Part shown: positions 53,772 to 63,656 of the stretch, in pieces | Layout of the letters: every line of letters starts with the position of its first letter | How positions within the stretch are numbered: position 1 is the stretch's first letter | DNA from: Prochlorococcus sp. AG-347-M15 | GTDB lineage: Bacteria; Cyanobacteriota; Cyanobacteriia; PCC-6307; Cyanobiaceae | Direction: 5' to 3' | Assembly: GCA_003281185.1 (NCBI GenBank) | Contig: QCCS01000007.1 | Coordinates: 1 to 64,000 of the forward strand | Length of the DNA: 64,000 bases | The notes under the pieces: model-generated | The model's input: the letters and a program-made list of their open reading frames with translations, nothing else | What the model was told of the DNA's origin: nothing | Database searches by the model: none | Program-made: the position numbers and the translations under genes

Positions 53772-56700
53772 ATGCACAGGATATTGAATATAGCAGGAAA
53801 TGAAAAGAATAAGGATGATTTAATAGAGCAACCAGTTGCAGATATTATTTTTATAACAAGTGTAAAAGCTGATTTAAATCTCTTATCGAACTTATTGTTA
53901 GAAAAAGAATTTGCTTCATTAAAAAATAATATTAGAGCTTTGGAAATTTCTAATTTAAATTCCTCAGCTCAAATTGATAATTATCTATTAAAAACAATTA
54001 ATTATGCAAAAGTTGTAGTACTACGATTATTTGGAGATAAAGGTACATGGAACTATGGAATTGAACAACTCTTAAATTGGCAAGCAATTGATAAAAAAAG
54101 GAAGTTAGTAATCCTATCAGGTACCCTTGATCAGGAAGTTTCCTTATGTGAAATTAGTAGTATAGAAAAAAATTTAGCATTAAATATTTCTAGATTACTA
54201 AGATCTGGAGGACTGGATAATTATAGAAAATTTCTTAATTGTTTAAATTACCTAAAAAAAGATGAAACATTAATTCCTAATGAGTTTTTAAAGATTTCTT
54301 TTTATGCAGATCCTTATTTATATGATTGGAAAATTGAAAAAGGCGAAAAGATAGGGATAATATCCTATAAATCACTTTTTTTGGCTAATGAAATTGAAGT
54401 AAACGAAAAACTTAACTTGCAGTTACGAAGATGCGGACTATCGCCTAAAACGTTATTTATTTCTACACTAAAAGATCATATTATTCAAAAGAAATTAATA
54501 GATATTTTTAAAAAGGAAGATATTAAATTAATAATTACCACAACATCATTTTCTTCATCTCAAATCAAAAATAACGAATTAATTGAAAATTCTACAAATA
54601 TTTTTAGTTCTCTTAAAATTCCAATTTTACAGCTTCTCTCTTCAAATAAATCAAGAAAAAATTGGTTAAATTCATCTATTGGAATGAATTCATCTGATTT
54701 ATTAATGCAAATAATTATTCCTGAATTTGATGGAAGGATTACTACCTGTCCTTCAGCATTTAAAGAAATAATTTCTGAAAAAAATACACTCTACAGTGAA
54801 ATAAGCAGTTACAAAGCTGATCAAGTAGGTATTAAATGGATTTCAAAATTCGCAAAAAATTATGTGAAACTTCAAAAACTTAATAATTTTGATAAAAAAA
54901 TTTGTTTAATAATAAGTAATTATCCAGTAAAGAATGCAAGAATCGGTAATGGTGTTGGTCTTAATACACCATCTTCGATAATAAATATTCTTAACTGGTT
55001 AAAAGAAGAAGGTTATGATCTTGGATCTTGTAATTATCCTCAAGATTCTTCGGAATTAATGTCAATACTTATAAAAACTAGAACTAATGATCTTGAATCT
55101 CAGAATAATAAACCATTAGATTACTTACCACTTAGTGAATATTTAAAATATTGGAATTATTTAGAACTTGAACCAAAAAATATTATTGTTAACCGTTGGG
55201 GCAAACCATCAGAAGCGATCGATCTTGATAATGAAGGCTTCTCAATAAATGGTATTAGATTTGGAAAAATAACATTATTGATTCAACCTCAACGAGGTTA
55301 TGACGCTTTCACTGATAGAGATATTCATTCTCCAGATCTTCCACCTCCCCATAGATATTTAGCACAATATTTTTGGATTGAAAAAGTTTTTAACGCAAAT
55401 GCTATTTGTCATATTGGTAAACATGGGACTGTTGAATGGTTGCCTGGCAAATCTATAGGTCTTAGTAATAAATGTTTTCCAAATATTATTTGTCCAGCAA
55501 TACCAAACATATATCCTTTTATCGTAAATGATCCTGGAGAAGGATCCCAAGCTAAAAGAAGAACTGCTGCAACAATTATTGATCATTTAACCCCTCCTTT
55601 GGATAGGTCAGAATTATATGGAAAATATTCATTATTAGAAAATTATTTAGACGAATATTTTGAAGCAAAATTATTAGATTCTAATCGGATTGAAATTATA
55701 GAAAAATCCATTTTTGAATTAATTAAAAAAGATTTTAACGAAATCACTTTAAATAATAAAAATAATCAGATTGAAGAGATTGATTCTTTTCTTTGCAAAA
55801 TTAAAGAATCTCAAATTAGGACAGGTTTGCATATTTTTGGTAATAGGCAGAATGACATTAATGAAATAAATTTATTCTTGTGTATCGCTAGAGTGCCAAA
55901 CGCTAATCGAATTGGGGTTGTTCAATATATAGCAAAACATTTAAAACTAGATTTGGATCCTTGGACAAATAAATATGATCAAAAGTTAAGTGAAAAGGAT
56001 AAAAAATTATTATTGAATTTTTCCAATAAAAACATTTTAAACTTTAGAATGGCTATTGATTTTTTGGAACTACAAGCAAAGTATTTAATATATTTGTTTT
56101 TTTACAAAAAGAATACATATATAAAAAATCTAGAAAAATATAAAAATCAGAAAATAATAGACTATTTCTTTAATGAAAAAAAACATAATAAGTATTTCTT
56201 ATTATTAAAAAAAGAGATTCTATATCCAATCATTAATTCTTCATATAATGAGAAATTATCATTTATTAATTCATTAAATGGACAATATGTAAAAAGTGGT
56301 CCATCTGGAGCCCCTACGAGAGGTAAAACTGAAGCTTTACCCACTGGTAAAAATTTCTTTTCAGTTGATTCGAGAGGACTGCCAACTGAATCAGCATGGA
56401 GTGTTGGTTGTCAATCCGCTTCACAAATACTTGATTTATACAAACAAGATAATGGAGAAGATTTAAAAAATATAGCAATATCTGTATGGGCAACATCCAC
56501 AATGAGAAATGGTGGTGAAGACATTTGTCAAATACTATATTTATTAGGAGTACAGCCTATTTGGGATGGTCCTTCAAGAAGAGTAGTTGATCTAGAAATC
56601 ATTCCTTTATCTGTTCTCGAAAGACCAAGGGTTGATGTTACTTTAAGGATTTCGGGAATGTTTAGAGATGCATTTCCACAGTTAGTTAAATTAACTTCTA

Positions 56701-57509
56701 AAGCAATAAATCTTGTTTCTAATCTTAATGAGGATCATAAATTTAACCCTCTTGCTGGGGCATCAAGTGATGGTGATTCAATTAATCGTATATTTGGGTC
56801 AGCGCCAGGTTCATATGGAGCTGGTCTGCAAGAACTAATTTCAAATTCTAATTGGGAAAATATTGACGATTTTGGAGAATCTTTTCTTAATTGGAGTAAG
56901 TGGATTTACAGTGATAATCTTGAACCTATAGAGGATAAAAAATCATTAGAAAATGCTCTTAAGAATGTGCAGTTAGTTGTTCATAACCAAGATAATAAGG
57001 AACATGATATTTTAGATTCTGATGATTATTATCAGTTTCAGGGAGGATTATCTTCAGCAGTAAAAAAATTGAGCGGTAAATTACCTGAAATGTATCATGG
57101 TGATTTATCAAAATTTGGATTATCTAAAATTTCAAAATTACAAGATGAAATTAATAAAGTTGTTATATCAAGAATACTTAACCCTAAATGGATAAATGGA
57201 ATGAAGGATAATGGTTATAAAGGAGCGTTTGAATTTTCAGCTACACTAGATTACCTATATGCATTTGATGCTTCTACTGAAGTAGTCTCAGATTGGTGTT
57301 ATGAGGAAGTTTATAAATCATGGTTATGTAATCAAGATCTTAGGAATTTCTTTCTAGAGAATAATCCATGGGCTTTAAGAGATATTGCACAAAGATTACT
57401 TGAAATTATCAATAGAAAAATGTGGAATAATTGTTCATCAGATGTCATTGAAAATTTAAAGAACATAATTATTAATACTGATTCAATAATTGAAAAAAAC
57501 GAATTCTGA
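53772..57509 (+). CDS. cobN: Cobaltochelatase subunit CobN
   Basis: A 1245-residue homologue of ChlH/CobN that binds the corrin ring for cobalt insertion in the aerobic B12 route. Shared H-subunit blocks: CHIGKHGTVEWLPGKSIGLS, GPSGAPTRGKTEALPTGKNF, VSVWATSTMRNGGEDICQIL-type text and RPRVDVTLRISGMFRDAFPQLV. It is clearly distinct from chlH (5236-9246), with its own N-terminus. CobS and CobT partners are not seen here; ChlI/ChlD may substitute (inference). Converges with the PHP gene, one base apart. Confidence 0.95.
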   Translation: MHRILNIAGNEKNKDDLIEQPVADIIFITSVKADLNLLSNLLLEKEFASLKNNIRALEISNLNSSAQIDNYLLKTINYAKVVVLRLFGDKGTWNYGIEQLLNWQAIDKKRKLVILSGTLDQEVSLCEISSIEKNLALNISRLLRSGGLDNYRKFLNCLNYLKKDETLIPNEFLKISFYADPYLYDWKIEKGEKIGIISYKSLFLANEIEVNEKLNLQLRRCGLSPKTLFISTLKDHIIQKKLIDIFKKEDIKLIITTTSFSSSQIKNNELIENSTNIFSSLKIPILQLLSSNKSRKNWLNSSIGMNSSDLLMQIIIPEFDGRITTCPSAFKEIISEKNTLYSEISSYKADQVGIKWISKFAKNYVKLQKLNNFDKKICLIISNYPVKNARIGNGVGLNTPSSIINILNWLKEEGYDLGSCNYPQDSSELMSILIKTRTNDLESQNNKPLDYLPLSEYLKYWNYLELEPKNIIVNRWGKPSEAIDLDNEGFSINGIRFGKITLLIQPQRGYDAFTDRDIHSPDLPPPHRYLAQYFWIEKVFNANAICHIGKHGTVEWLPGKSIGLSNKCFPNIICPAIPNIYPFIVNDPGEGSQAKRRTAATIIDHLTPPLDRSELYGKYSLLENYLDEYFEAKLLDSNRIEIIEKSIFELIKKDFNEITLNNKNNQIEEIDSFLCKIKESQIRTGLHIFGNRQNDINEINLFLCIARVPNANRIGVVQYIAKHLKLDLDPWTNKYDQKLSEKDKKLLLNFSNKNILNFRMAIDFLELQAKYLIYLFFYKKNTYIKNLEKYKNQKIIDYFFNEKKHNKYFLLLKKEILYPIINSSYNEKLSFINSLNGQYVKSGPSGAPTRGKTEALPTGKNFFSVDSRGLPTESAWSVGCQSASQILDLYKQDNGEDLKNIAISVWATSTMRNGGEDICQILYLLGVQPIWDGPSRRVVDLEIIPLSVLERPRVDVTLRISGMFRDAFPQLVKLTSKAINLVSNLNEDHKFNPLAGASSDGDSINRIFGSAPGSYGAGLQELISNSNWENIDDFGESFLNWSKWIYSDNLEPIEDKKSLENALKNVQLVVHNQDNKEHDILDSDDYYQFQGGLSSAVKKLSGKLPEMYHGDLSKFGLSKISKLQDEINKVVISRILNPKWINGMKDNGYKGAFEFSATLDYLYAFDASTEVVSDWCYEEVYKSWLCNQDLRNFFLENNPWALRDIAQRLLEIINRKMWNNCSSDVIENLKNIIINTDSIIEKNEF

Positions 57510-57510
57510 A

Positions 57511-58158
57511 TTATCTACCTAATAGAGAAAGTCCATGACTATCTGTTCCGCATGTTTTTAGCATTGAATATTTATCTGCTAATTTATCTATTTCTGAACA
57601 AACAAATAAACTAGGATTCCAAACTTCATTAAGTTCATAATCGTACCAAACCTCTATTCCATCAATACCTTGTATTTTGGCCTCTGGAATTAATTTATAA
57701 AAGGGAATCCTGTATCTCGCTGGGTGTGCAAGAAATGATAAACCACCAGCTAAATTTATGGCTTTAATAACTGATTTAATATTTAAATCATTACCTATTG
57801 GAGACTCTCCAAGAATGTAGGGATTTAGGTATTTACTTTTTATATCTATTCCCAATCCAATTACATGTACTAAACATCCCAGAATCAAACAATTAATTTC
57901 TATTCCCGAAATTAATGTAAAAGAATCTTTAGGATAATTTTTGAGTATTTTATTTTTTTTTATATATTCATGAGCTTTAATTGTATGATGATCGGTTATT
58001 GATAAAAATTTCAAGTTATTTTTATAAGCTTGTTCTAAAAGTTCATATGGTTCTAGACTTCCATCACTAAATTTTGTATGACAGTGAAAATTAATATTTT
58101 TAGGACAACTATTTTTATTAATATTGGAGGTTAATTTTACTAAGTCTTCCCTATTCAT
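57511..58158 (-). CDS. PHP-domain metallophosphoesterase
   Basis: A 215-residue PHP protein: NFHCHTKFSDGSLEPYELLEQA (first His-x-His), FLSITDHHTIKAH, GIEINC, LAHPARYR and CGTDSHG. These give the metal-binding His/Asp set of phosphoesterases such as histidinol phosphatase or nucleotidase relatives. Substrate unknown. Overlaps hemJ by eight bases, so co-transcribed. Confidence 0.9.
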   Translation of the reverse strand: MNREDLVKLTSNINKNSCPKNINFHCHTKFSDGSLEPYELLEQAYKNNLKFLSITDHHTIKAHEYIKKNKILKNYPKDSFTLISGIEINCLILGCLVHVIGLGIDIKSKYLNPYILGESPIGNDLNIKSVIKAINLAGGLSFLAHPARYRIPFYKLIPEAKIQGIDGIEVWYDYELNEVWNPSLFVCSEIDKLADKYSMLKTCGTDSHGLSLLGR

Positions 58159-58717
58159 TACTTAATGAATTCTCATTTTTCTTTCTAATCTTTGCATATA
58201 ATTGTATTGAAGCCAACATGAAAATAATTAGTCCAACTACGCTCCATGTAGCAACACTAGTTGGAAAATTATTTTTAAAAATAACTAAAAGTACAATTAT
58301 AAATAATAATAAAGTAGGCAATTCATTTAGTAATCTAAGGTTTTTTGCTGAAATGGTTGAAGTACCATTTTGTAATGAATACATTATTTTGTAACAGTAA
58401 AAATGATAAATTACTAATCCTAAAACAAATGAAATTTTAATTTGTAACCACTTCTCACTTAACAAACTTGGTTGCATAATAACCATGCATATAGCCATAC
58501 TTAAAGCTAATATCATCCCAGGTGTTGTGATTATATTCGCGAGCCTTTTTTCCATCAAGGTGTATTGTTTATTAAAGGCAATTTTTAATTCATTATCCAT
58601 ATTTTTAGATTCTTCATGATATATAAAAAGTCTTACTAAATAAAAAAGGCCCGCAAACCAAACGATTACACCAATAATGTGAAGTGATTTAAACCAGAGA
58701 TATGCTTCAGCAGCCAA
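58151..58717 (-). CDS. hemJ: HemJ-type protoporphyrinogen IX oxidase
   Basis: A 188-residue UPF0093 protein with about four membrane helices and the motif YLWFKSLHIIGVIVWFAGLFYLVRLFIYHEES, the conserved His and Arg of the family. HemJ oxidises protoporphyrinogen to protoporphyrin IX, the branch-point substrate for haem and chlorophyll. Most cyanobacteria use HemJ, and no hemY/hemG was seen. Confidence 0.93.
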   Translation of the reverse strand: MAAEAYLWFKSLHIIGVIVWFAGLFYLVRLFIYHEESKNMDNELKIAFNKQYTLMEKRLANIITTPGMILALSMAICMVIMQPSLLSEKWLQIKISFVLGLVIYHFYCYKIMYSLQNGTSTISAKNLRLLNELPTLLLFIIVLLVIFKNNFPTSVATWSVVGLIIFMLASIQLYAKIRKKNENSLSNE

Positions 58718-58803
58718 ATTATTAGATTAATTTAAAAATATATTTTTAATATAGTTATATTTAACAATATCAAGAAATCTATTTTTCAAAAATTAATTAA
58801 TAT

Positions 58804-60762
58804 TTATAACTCGTTAAAATATTTATATATGTCATTTACTGAATTTTTTCCAAGTCCTTTAACTTTTGATAAATCCTCTTTACTAGCTATTCTTATCGCG
58901 TCTATTGATTTAAAATGCTCAAGCAATTCTCTTATTCTTGATGGTCCTAATCCACTGATTTGTGACAATTGAGATCTATTCATTCTCTTAGATCTTTTGT
59001 CTCTATGAAAAGATAATGCAAATCTATGTGCTTCATCTCTTACCCTTCTTAATAGAAGAACTCCTTTTTGATTTTCGTCAGTATCAAGAGACTTAGTAAA
59101 GCCTGGAATAAATATTTCTTCATGTTTTTTTGCTAATGAACATATAGTTACTTCTTCCTCAAGATTTAATTCTTTTAATGCTTTAATAGCAGCATTTAAC
59201 TGTCCTTTTCCTCCATCAATCATTATTAAATCAGGCCAATCTGATAGAAGTTCATTGTCTAATTTACTATTCGTTTTATCATTTAATATTGAAAAATCCC
59301 CTCCGTTTTCTTTAAATCTTGACCATTTTTTAAACCTTCTATGTATTACTTCATATATCGAAGCAAAATCATCACTATGTCCTAAAACAACGTTTGGATC
59401 TTTAATTTTATATTTTCTATAATTCTGTTTAGAAGGAATCCCATCAATAAAAACGACTTGTGACGCTACAGGGTCACTTCCTTGAATATGGCTTATATCA
59501 TAACCTTCAATTCTTTTAGGTTGTTCGTTTAATTCAAGTATTTGGGCAAGATCCTCAATTGATGATTCATTATCTTGTATCCCATTTATTATTCTATCTA
59601 ATTCCAATTTCGCATTTTTTAAAACCATTTCTACAGTTTCATGTTTTTTATTTCTTTTTGGGATTAAGATTTTTACTTTCTTTTTTCTTAGATCCGTTAA
59701 CCAATCCTCTATGGTTGCTTGTTTTGGAAGGTTATATTGAATAAGAATTTCTGATGGTATTTCTACAGCTTCAACATTCATATAATGCTCTTCTAAAATC
59801 TTTTGTAGAATGAGATTTTCATCTTCATTATTTAATTTTTGACTATAACCAATTCTCCCAATGAGCTTACCAGATCTCATTTGGAAAATTTGTATACTAG
59901 CTACATTTTTTTCTGAAACTATTCCAAAGATATCTCTATTAATTGAAGAATCTGGTATTGAAATTTTTTGTGATTCAGTTAATAATTTTAAACCTGAAAT
60001 TTGGTCTCTTATTTTGGCTGCATTCTCATAATCTAAATCATTTGAAAATTGCAGCATTTTTTTTTGTAAAAATATTTCTAAGTCATCATTTCTTCCCTGA
60101 AATATCATAGATACTTGTTTAATTATTTTTTTATAATCGTCAGATGATATAACTTCTTGGCAAACACCTGGACATCTTCCTATTGAATAATTCAAACAAG
60201 TTCTATCTTTATAGACTGGCCTTGGTCTTTGTCTAAGTGGAAATATTTTTTTTATCGTAAATAATGTTCTCCTTAATAATCCGACATCAACATAAGGTCC
60301 ATAATATCTATCTAAATTATTTCTATTTCTTCTTCTTCTTGTAATAAATATTCGAGGATATTTTTCACTCCAAGTTATACAAAGATATGGATATTTCTTA
60401 TCATCCTTTAAAAGAATATTAAAGTATGGTTTGTTTGTTTTTATTAAATTTGACTCTAAATTTAATGCTTCATATTCGCTATCTGTGACTATTATTTCTA
60501 TTTCAGTTATTTGACGAACCATCAAACTTAATCTAGGCGTTAAATCTGAATAATTATTGAAATAACTACTTACTCTACTACGTAGTTTTTTAGATTTACC
60601 GATATAAAGTAAGTTACTATCTATATCTTTAAAAAGATAACAACCAGATGACTTCGGAATTTCGGATAATCTTGATTTTAATAACTCCTTATTATTAATT
60701 AATTTATATTCAATTTTAAAATTATATTTGTTATCTATTTTTTCGATAGAGGAATTACTCAT
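58804..60762 (-). CDS. uvrC: Excinuclease ABC subunit C
   Basis: 652 residues. N-terminal GIY-YIG nuclease (SSGCYLFKDIDSNLLYIGKS), UVR helix hairpin (LDYENAAKIRDQISGL), the RNase H-like C-terminal nuclease domain (LELNEQPKRIEGYDISHIQGSDPVAS, MIDGGKGQLNAA) and a helix-hairpin-helix end (ISGLGPSRIRELLEHF). It makes the dual incision in nucleotide excision repair and is full length. Confidence 0.98.
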   Translation of the reverse strand: MSNSSIEKIDNKYNFKIEYKLINNKELLKSRLSEIPKSSGCYLFKDIDSNLLYIGKSKKLRSRVSSYFNNYSDLTPRLSLMVRQITEIEIIVTDSEYEALNLESNLIKTNKPYFNILLKDDKKYPYLCITWSEKYPRIFITRRRRNRNNLDRYYGPYVDVGLLRRTLFTIKKIFPLRQRPRPVYKDRTCLNYSIGRCPGVCQEVISSDDYKKIIKQVSMIFQGRNDDLEIFLQKKMLQFSNDLDYENAAKIRDQISGLKLLTESQKISIPDSSINRDIFGIVSEKNVASIQIFQMRSGKLIGRIGYSQKLNNEDENLILQKILEEHYMNVEAVEIPSEILIQYNLPKQATIEDWLTDLRKKKVKILIPKRNKKHETVEMVLKNAKLELDRIINGIQDNESSIEDLAQILELNEQPKRIEGYDISHIQGSDPVASQVVFIDGIPSKQNYRKYKIKDPNVVLGHSDDFASIYEVIHRRFKKWSRFKENGGDFSILNDKTNSKLDNELLSDWPDLIMIDGGKGQLNAAIKALKELNLEEEVTICSLAKKHEEIFIPGFTKSLDTDENQKGVLLLRRVRDEAHRFALSFHRDKRSKRMNRSQLSQISGLGPSRIRELLEHFKSIDAIRIASKEDLSKVKGLGKNSVNDIYKYFNEL

Positions 60763-60771
60763 TTAAAAAAA

Positions 60772-61260
60772 TTACCCTCCATAATTCCAGCCAGTTGAAG
60801 ATAAATTTAGTGAGTCAACATCGTTATTCAGATAAGCAGATACAACCTCTCCTACAAAAACGGTATGGTCTCCATGCATAACACTTCCAACAACATTACA
60901 TTCAACTCCACCAACACTATCAACTATAATAGGCAATCCAAGCTCACCTAAATTAAATTCAACAGATTCAAATCTACCTCCTAATGCTTTTTGAGGTTTA
61001 AAGAAAACAGCAGCTAGATCCTTTTGATCACTTTTGAGCACATTTAATGAGAACTTATTGGTGGACTTTATTATTTCATGACTAGAACCCTCTGCTCTAA
61101 CAGCCATTACAACTAATGGTGGGGTGAAGGAACCTTGAGTCACCCAACTTGCAGTAAATCCATTCACTTCATTTTTATCCTCGTCCCTAACACCGCAAAT
61201 AAATAATCCGTGAGGTATTTTTCTTAATAAGATTTTTTTTGCTTCTAGATTTAATGTCAT
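60772..61260 (-). CDS. Flavin reductase-like, FMN-binding protein
   Basis: A 162-residue split-barrel protein: KIPHGLFICGVRDEDKNEVNGFTASWVTQGSFTPPLVVMAV is the flavin-reductase-like pattern, with SxFSLNVLKSDQ and GGVECNVVGSVMHGDHTVFVGEV. In cyanobacteria the same module is fused to flavodiiron proteins; here it stands alone. Partner unknown. Ten bases downstream of nothing on its strand; divergent from coaD. Confidence 0.85.
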   Translation of the reverse strand: MTLNLEAKKILLRKIPHGLFICGVRDEDKNEVNGFTASWVTQGSFTPPLVVMAVRAEGSSHEIIKSTNKFSLNVLKSDQKDLAAVFFKPQKALGGRFESVEFNLGELGLPIIVDSVGGVECNVVGSVMHGDHTVFVGEVVSAYLNNDVDSLNLSSTGWNYGG

Positions 61261-61319
61261 AATTGATTTATCTAATAATCTTATTTTAACTAAATTTCTT
61301 ATTCGATCATAATAAATTC

Positions 61320-61793
61320 ATGAAAATTCTTTATCCAGGTACTTTTGATCCTTTAACAAATGGGCATCTTGATTTAATAGAAAGGGCTGAAAAAATATTT
61401 GGCAATCTAGTAGTTGCTGTTTTAGAAAATACTTCTAAATCACCAACATTTAATCTTGAAAGAAGAATAATACAAATAAAAAATTCTCTTTCTCATTTAC
61501 CTAATATTGAAGTTATTTCTTATACAGGACTCACTGTGGATTGTGCAAATGATCTAAAAGCTAATCTTATTCTTAGAGGCTTAAGAGCAATGAGTGATTT
61601 TGAGTATGAACTTCAGATTGCTCATACAAATAAATCTCTTAATAATGATATTGAAACTATATTTTTATCCACAAATACAAATTATAGTTTTCTTAGTAGT
61701 TCTTTAGTAAAAGAAGTTGCAAAATTTGGTGGTGAAATTAATCACATGGTACCTCCCTCTGTTGAGAGGGATTTAAAAGAATTTTTTAAATAA
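61320..61793 (+). CDS. coaD: Phosphopantetheine adenylyltransferase
   Basis: A 157-residue nucleotidyltransferase in coenzyme A synthesis. The motif [23 protein letters not shown] carries the catalytic Tx[44 protein letters not shown] and a final [10 protein letters not shown] match the family. Normal length. Converges with the carboxypeptidase gene. Confidence 0.98.
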   Translation: MKILYPGTFDPLTNGHLDLIERAEKIFGNLVVAVLENTSKSPTFNLERRIIQIKNSLSHLPNIEVISYTGLTVDCANDLKANLILRGLRAMSDFEYELQIAHTNKSLNNDIETIFLSTNTNYSFLSSSLVKEVAKFGGEINHMVPPSVERDLKEFFK

Positions 61794-61801
61794 TATTTTT
61801 A

Positions 61802-63028
61802 TTAACAAGATTTCAAGTAATAAAGATCTCGTAATAATTTAAATGCTTTTTCTTTATCAATTTTATTAGAATTTTGGATAATGCTTATAATTATTGGCTT
61901 TTCATTTTTATATAAAAAGCCAGATAATGCAAATACATTTGAAAGAGTCCCAGTTTTCCCAAAAAACTTTCCAGATAATTCACTATTTACAAATCTTTTA
62001 GCTAATGTTCCTCTTACTCCCGTAATTGAAAGTGTAGATTGATAAGCTTGAAAATTATTAGAATATCTCATTTTATCTAAAAACAATACTACTAACTTTG
62101 TTGTAATTCTATTTTTTCGAGACAATCCACTAGCATCTGCAAAGTAAGCATTAGTTGCTGGGAGTCCCTTATTTTCAAGCCATCTTTTCAATTTTATATA
62201 GTCATTATCGTTCCATGTATTTGAGGCATTTTTAAAGAGTGATTCAGCTGTAAAATTATGGCTTTCAGAATTTATAAGAGTTAATAATGAAAGAATTGGA
62301 GTTGAATATATTTTACTTATCTCTGTAATATCTTTTAAATAAAATGTTTTTTCTGAATCTAAAAAATCTATATTTACTTTTGAATTAGGAAATTTACTTT
62401 TTAAATAGTTTTTAATAAAATTTCTTAAAGCATAAATATCTTCATATTTATTGTGATTACTTTCAATAGCTAGAGATGTAATTGGAGATCCATATTCGTA
62501 AAGTTTATCAGTGTTTGTCCAACCACTAGGCCAATATAATTTTGAATCAATTTCTACAATATTAAAGTTAATATTTTTATTTTCTTTAATATTTGAAATT
62601 AGTTCGATTATATCTTCATAGTTCAGATCTGGATCCCCTTGACCGAGCAAATAATAATTGCTTTTATTTTTTTTTAATAAAAATGTCTTTAAATTATTAT
62701 TTAATTTATATTTACTTAAAACATAAGCTGATGAGAATAATTTTTGATTTGATGCTGGCAACCTTGGAACTTCATCATTATAGGAACTAATTATTGTCCC
62801 GTTATTATTGATAATTGATACACTAAAAGAATCATCTAGCGTTTGATTCAATAAAGCATCATAAGTAGGACATTTTTTATTTTTAGTAATTATTCCAGGG
62901 AAATTAAAATAAATACTATTTAAAATATTTATTTTCTGATTTGTTAGTAAATATCTTATTAAAAATGGAGATGTTACTAATACAAGAACAATTAAGAAAA
63001 ATGAATAAATTTTTTTTATCACATTCAA
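61802..63028 (-). CDS. dacB: D-alanyl-D-alanine carboxypeptidase, PBP4 class
   Basis: A 408-residue penicillin-binding protein (peptidase S13). N-terminal anchor/signal segment (FFLIVLVLVTSPFLIRYLL), the catalytic SxxK in RLPASNQKLFSSAYVLSKY, the SxN region YFADASGLSRKNRITT and the KTG triad GKFFGKTGTLSNVFALSG. Trims peptidoglycan peptides in the periplasm. The large inserted domain of E. coli PBP4 is reduced. Two bases after the DUF1995 gene on the same strand. Confidence 0.92.
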   Translation of the reverse strand: MNVIKKIYSFFLIVLVLVTSPFLIRYLLTNQKINILNSIYFNFPGIITKNKKCPTYDALLNQTLDDSFSVSIINNNGTIISSYNDEVPRLPASNQKLFSSAYVLSKYKLNNNLKTFLLKKNKSNYYLLGQGDPDLNYEDIIELISNIKENKNINFNIVEIDSKLYWPSGWTNTDKLYEYGSPITSLAIESNHNKYEDIYALRNFIKNYLKSKFPNSKVNIDFLDSEKTFYLKDITEISKIYSTPILSLLTLINSESHNFTAESLFKNASNTWNDNDYIKLKRWLENKGLPATNAYFADASGLSRKNRITTKLVVLFLDKMRYSNNFQAYQSTLSITGVRGTLAKRFVNSELSGKFFGKTGTLSNVFALSGFLYKNEKPIIISIIQNSNKIDKEKAFKLLRDLYYLKSC

Positions 63029-63029
63029 T

Positions 63030-63656
63030 CTATAAATTTACAAAAATAGATTCATTGTCGGGTTTAATTTCAAATTCTTTTTTAAAAAAATATTTTTTAT
63101 TCTCTTCTTTGAAAAGCAACCAGTTATTTGGATAAATATGCATAAGAGCAGCTTTATTTAAAGGCTGAAGAAAATAAATATTTTTCCAAGTTTTGACAAA
63201 GTTTTTACGTCTCTCTCTAATAACACTTCCTATACCAATATTGGCATCTTCAAATTTAGGATTTAATGAATAATGCGTTCCTTGATAATTATCTGACATA
63301 GGTTCAAATGAATCAAAATCATATGGCTGAGGAAGTATCGATATCATTACACTATCAATATTATTTATATTATTTGATTCATTAAATGATTTAAAAGTAA
63401 AGATTTTATCTTTGATATCTGGATAGTCTCTTTGAGCCAAAGCCACAGCACCTTGATCAGCAAATGTTATGAATACATTATTATTTTTAGCCAATATCTT
63501 GTAAATAGTTATTCCAATTCTGTTAAACTTCAATCCTTCAAAATTAAGTTCTATAGTAAATCTTTTATTTGAATCTAATAAACTTGGAATAATTGCATTC
63601 TCCATATTCTTAAGAGATTCATTTAAATCTTTAGGTAGTCTGTAATTTGTTTCCAT
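63030..63656 (-). CDS. DUF1995 family protein
   Basis: A 208-residue soluble protein with the cyanobacterial/plastid DUF1995 pattern: an N-terminal RLPKDLNESLKNMENAIIPSLL, then KRFTIELNFEGLKFNRIG, ITFADQGAVALAQRDYP and VMISILPQPYDFD. Plant LPA3 (PSII assembly) is of this family, but the role in cyanobacteria is uncertain. Overlaps the cysteine desulfurase end by one base. Confidence 0.85.
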   Translation of the reverse strand: METNYRLPKDLNESLKNMENAIIPSLLDSNKRFTIELNFEGLKFNRIGITIYKILAKNNNVFITFADQGAVALAQRDYPDIKDKIFTFKSFNESNNINNIDSVMISILPQPYDFDSFEPMSDNYQGTHYSLNPKFEDANIGIGSVIRERRKNFVKTWKNIYFLQPLNKAALMHIYPNNWLLFKEENKKYFFKKEFEIKPDNESIFVNL

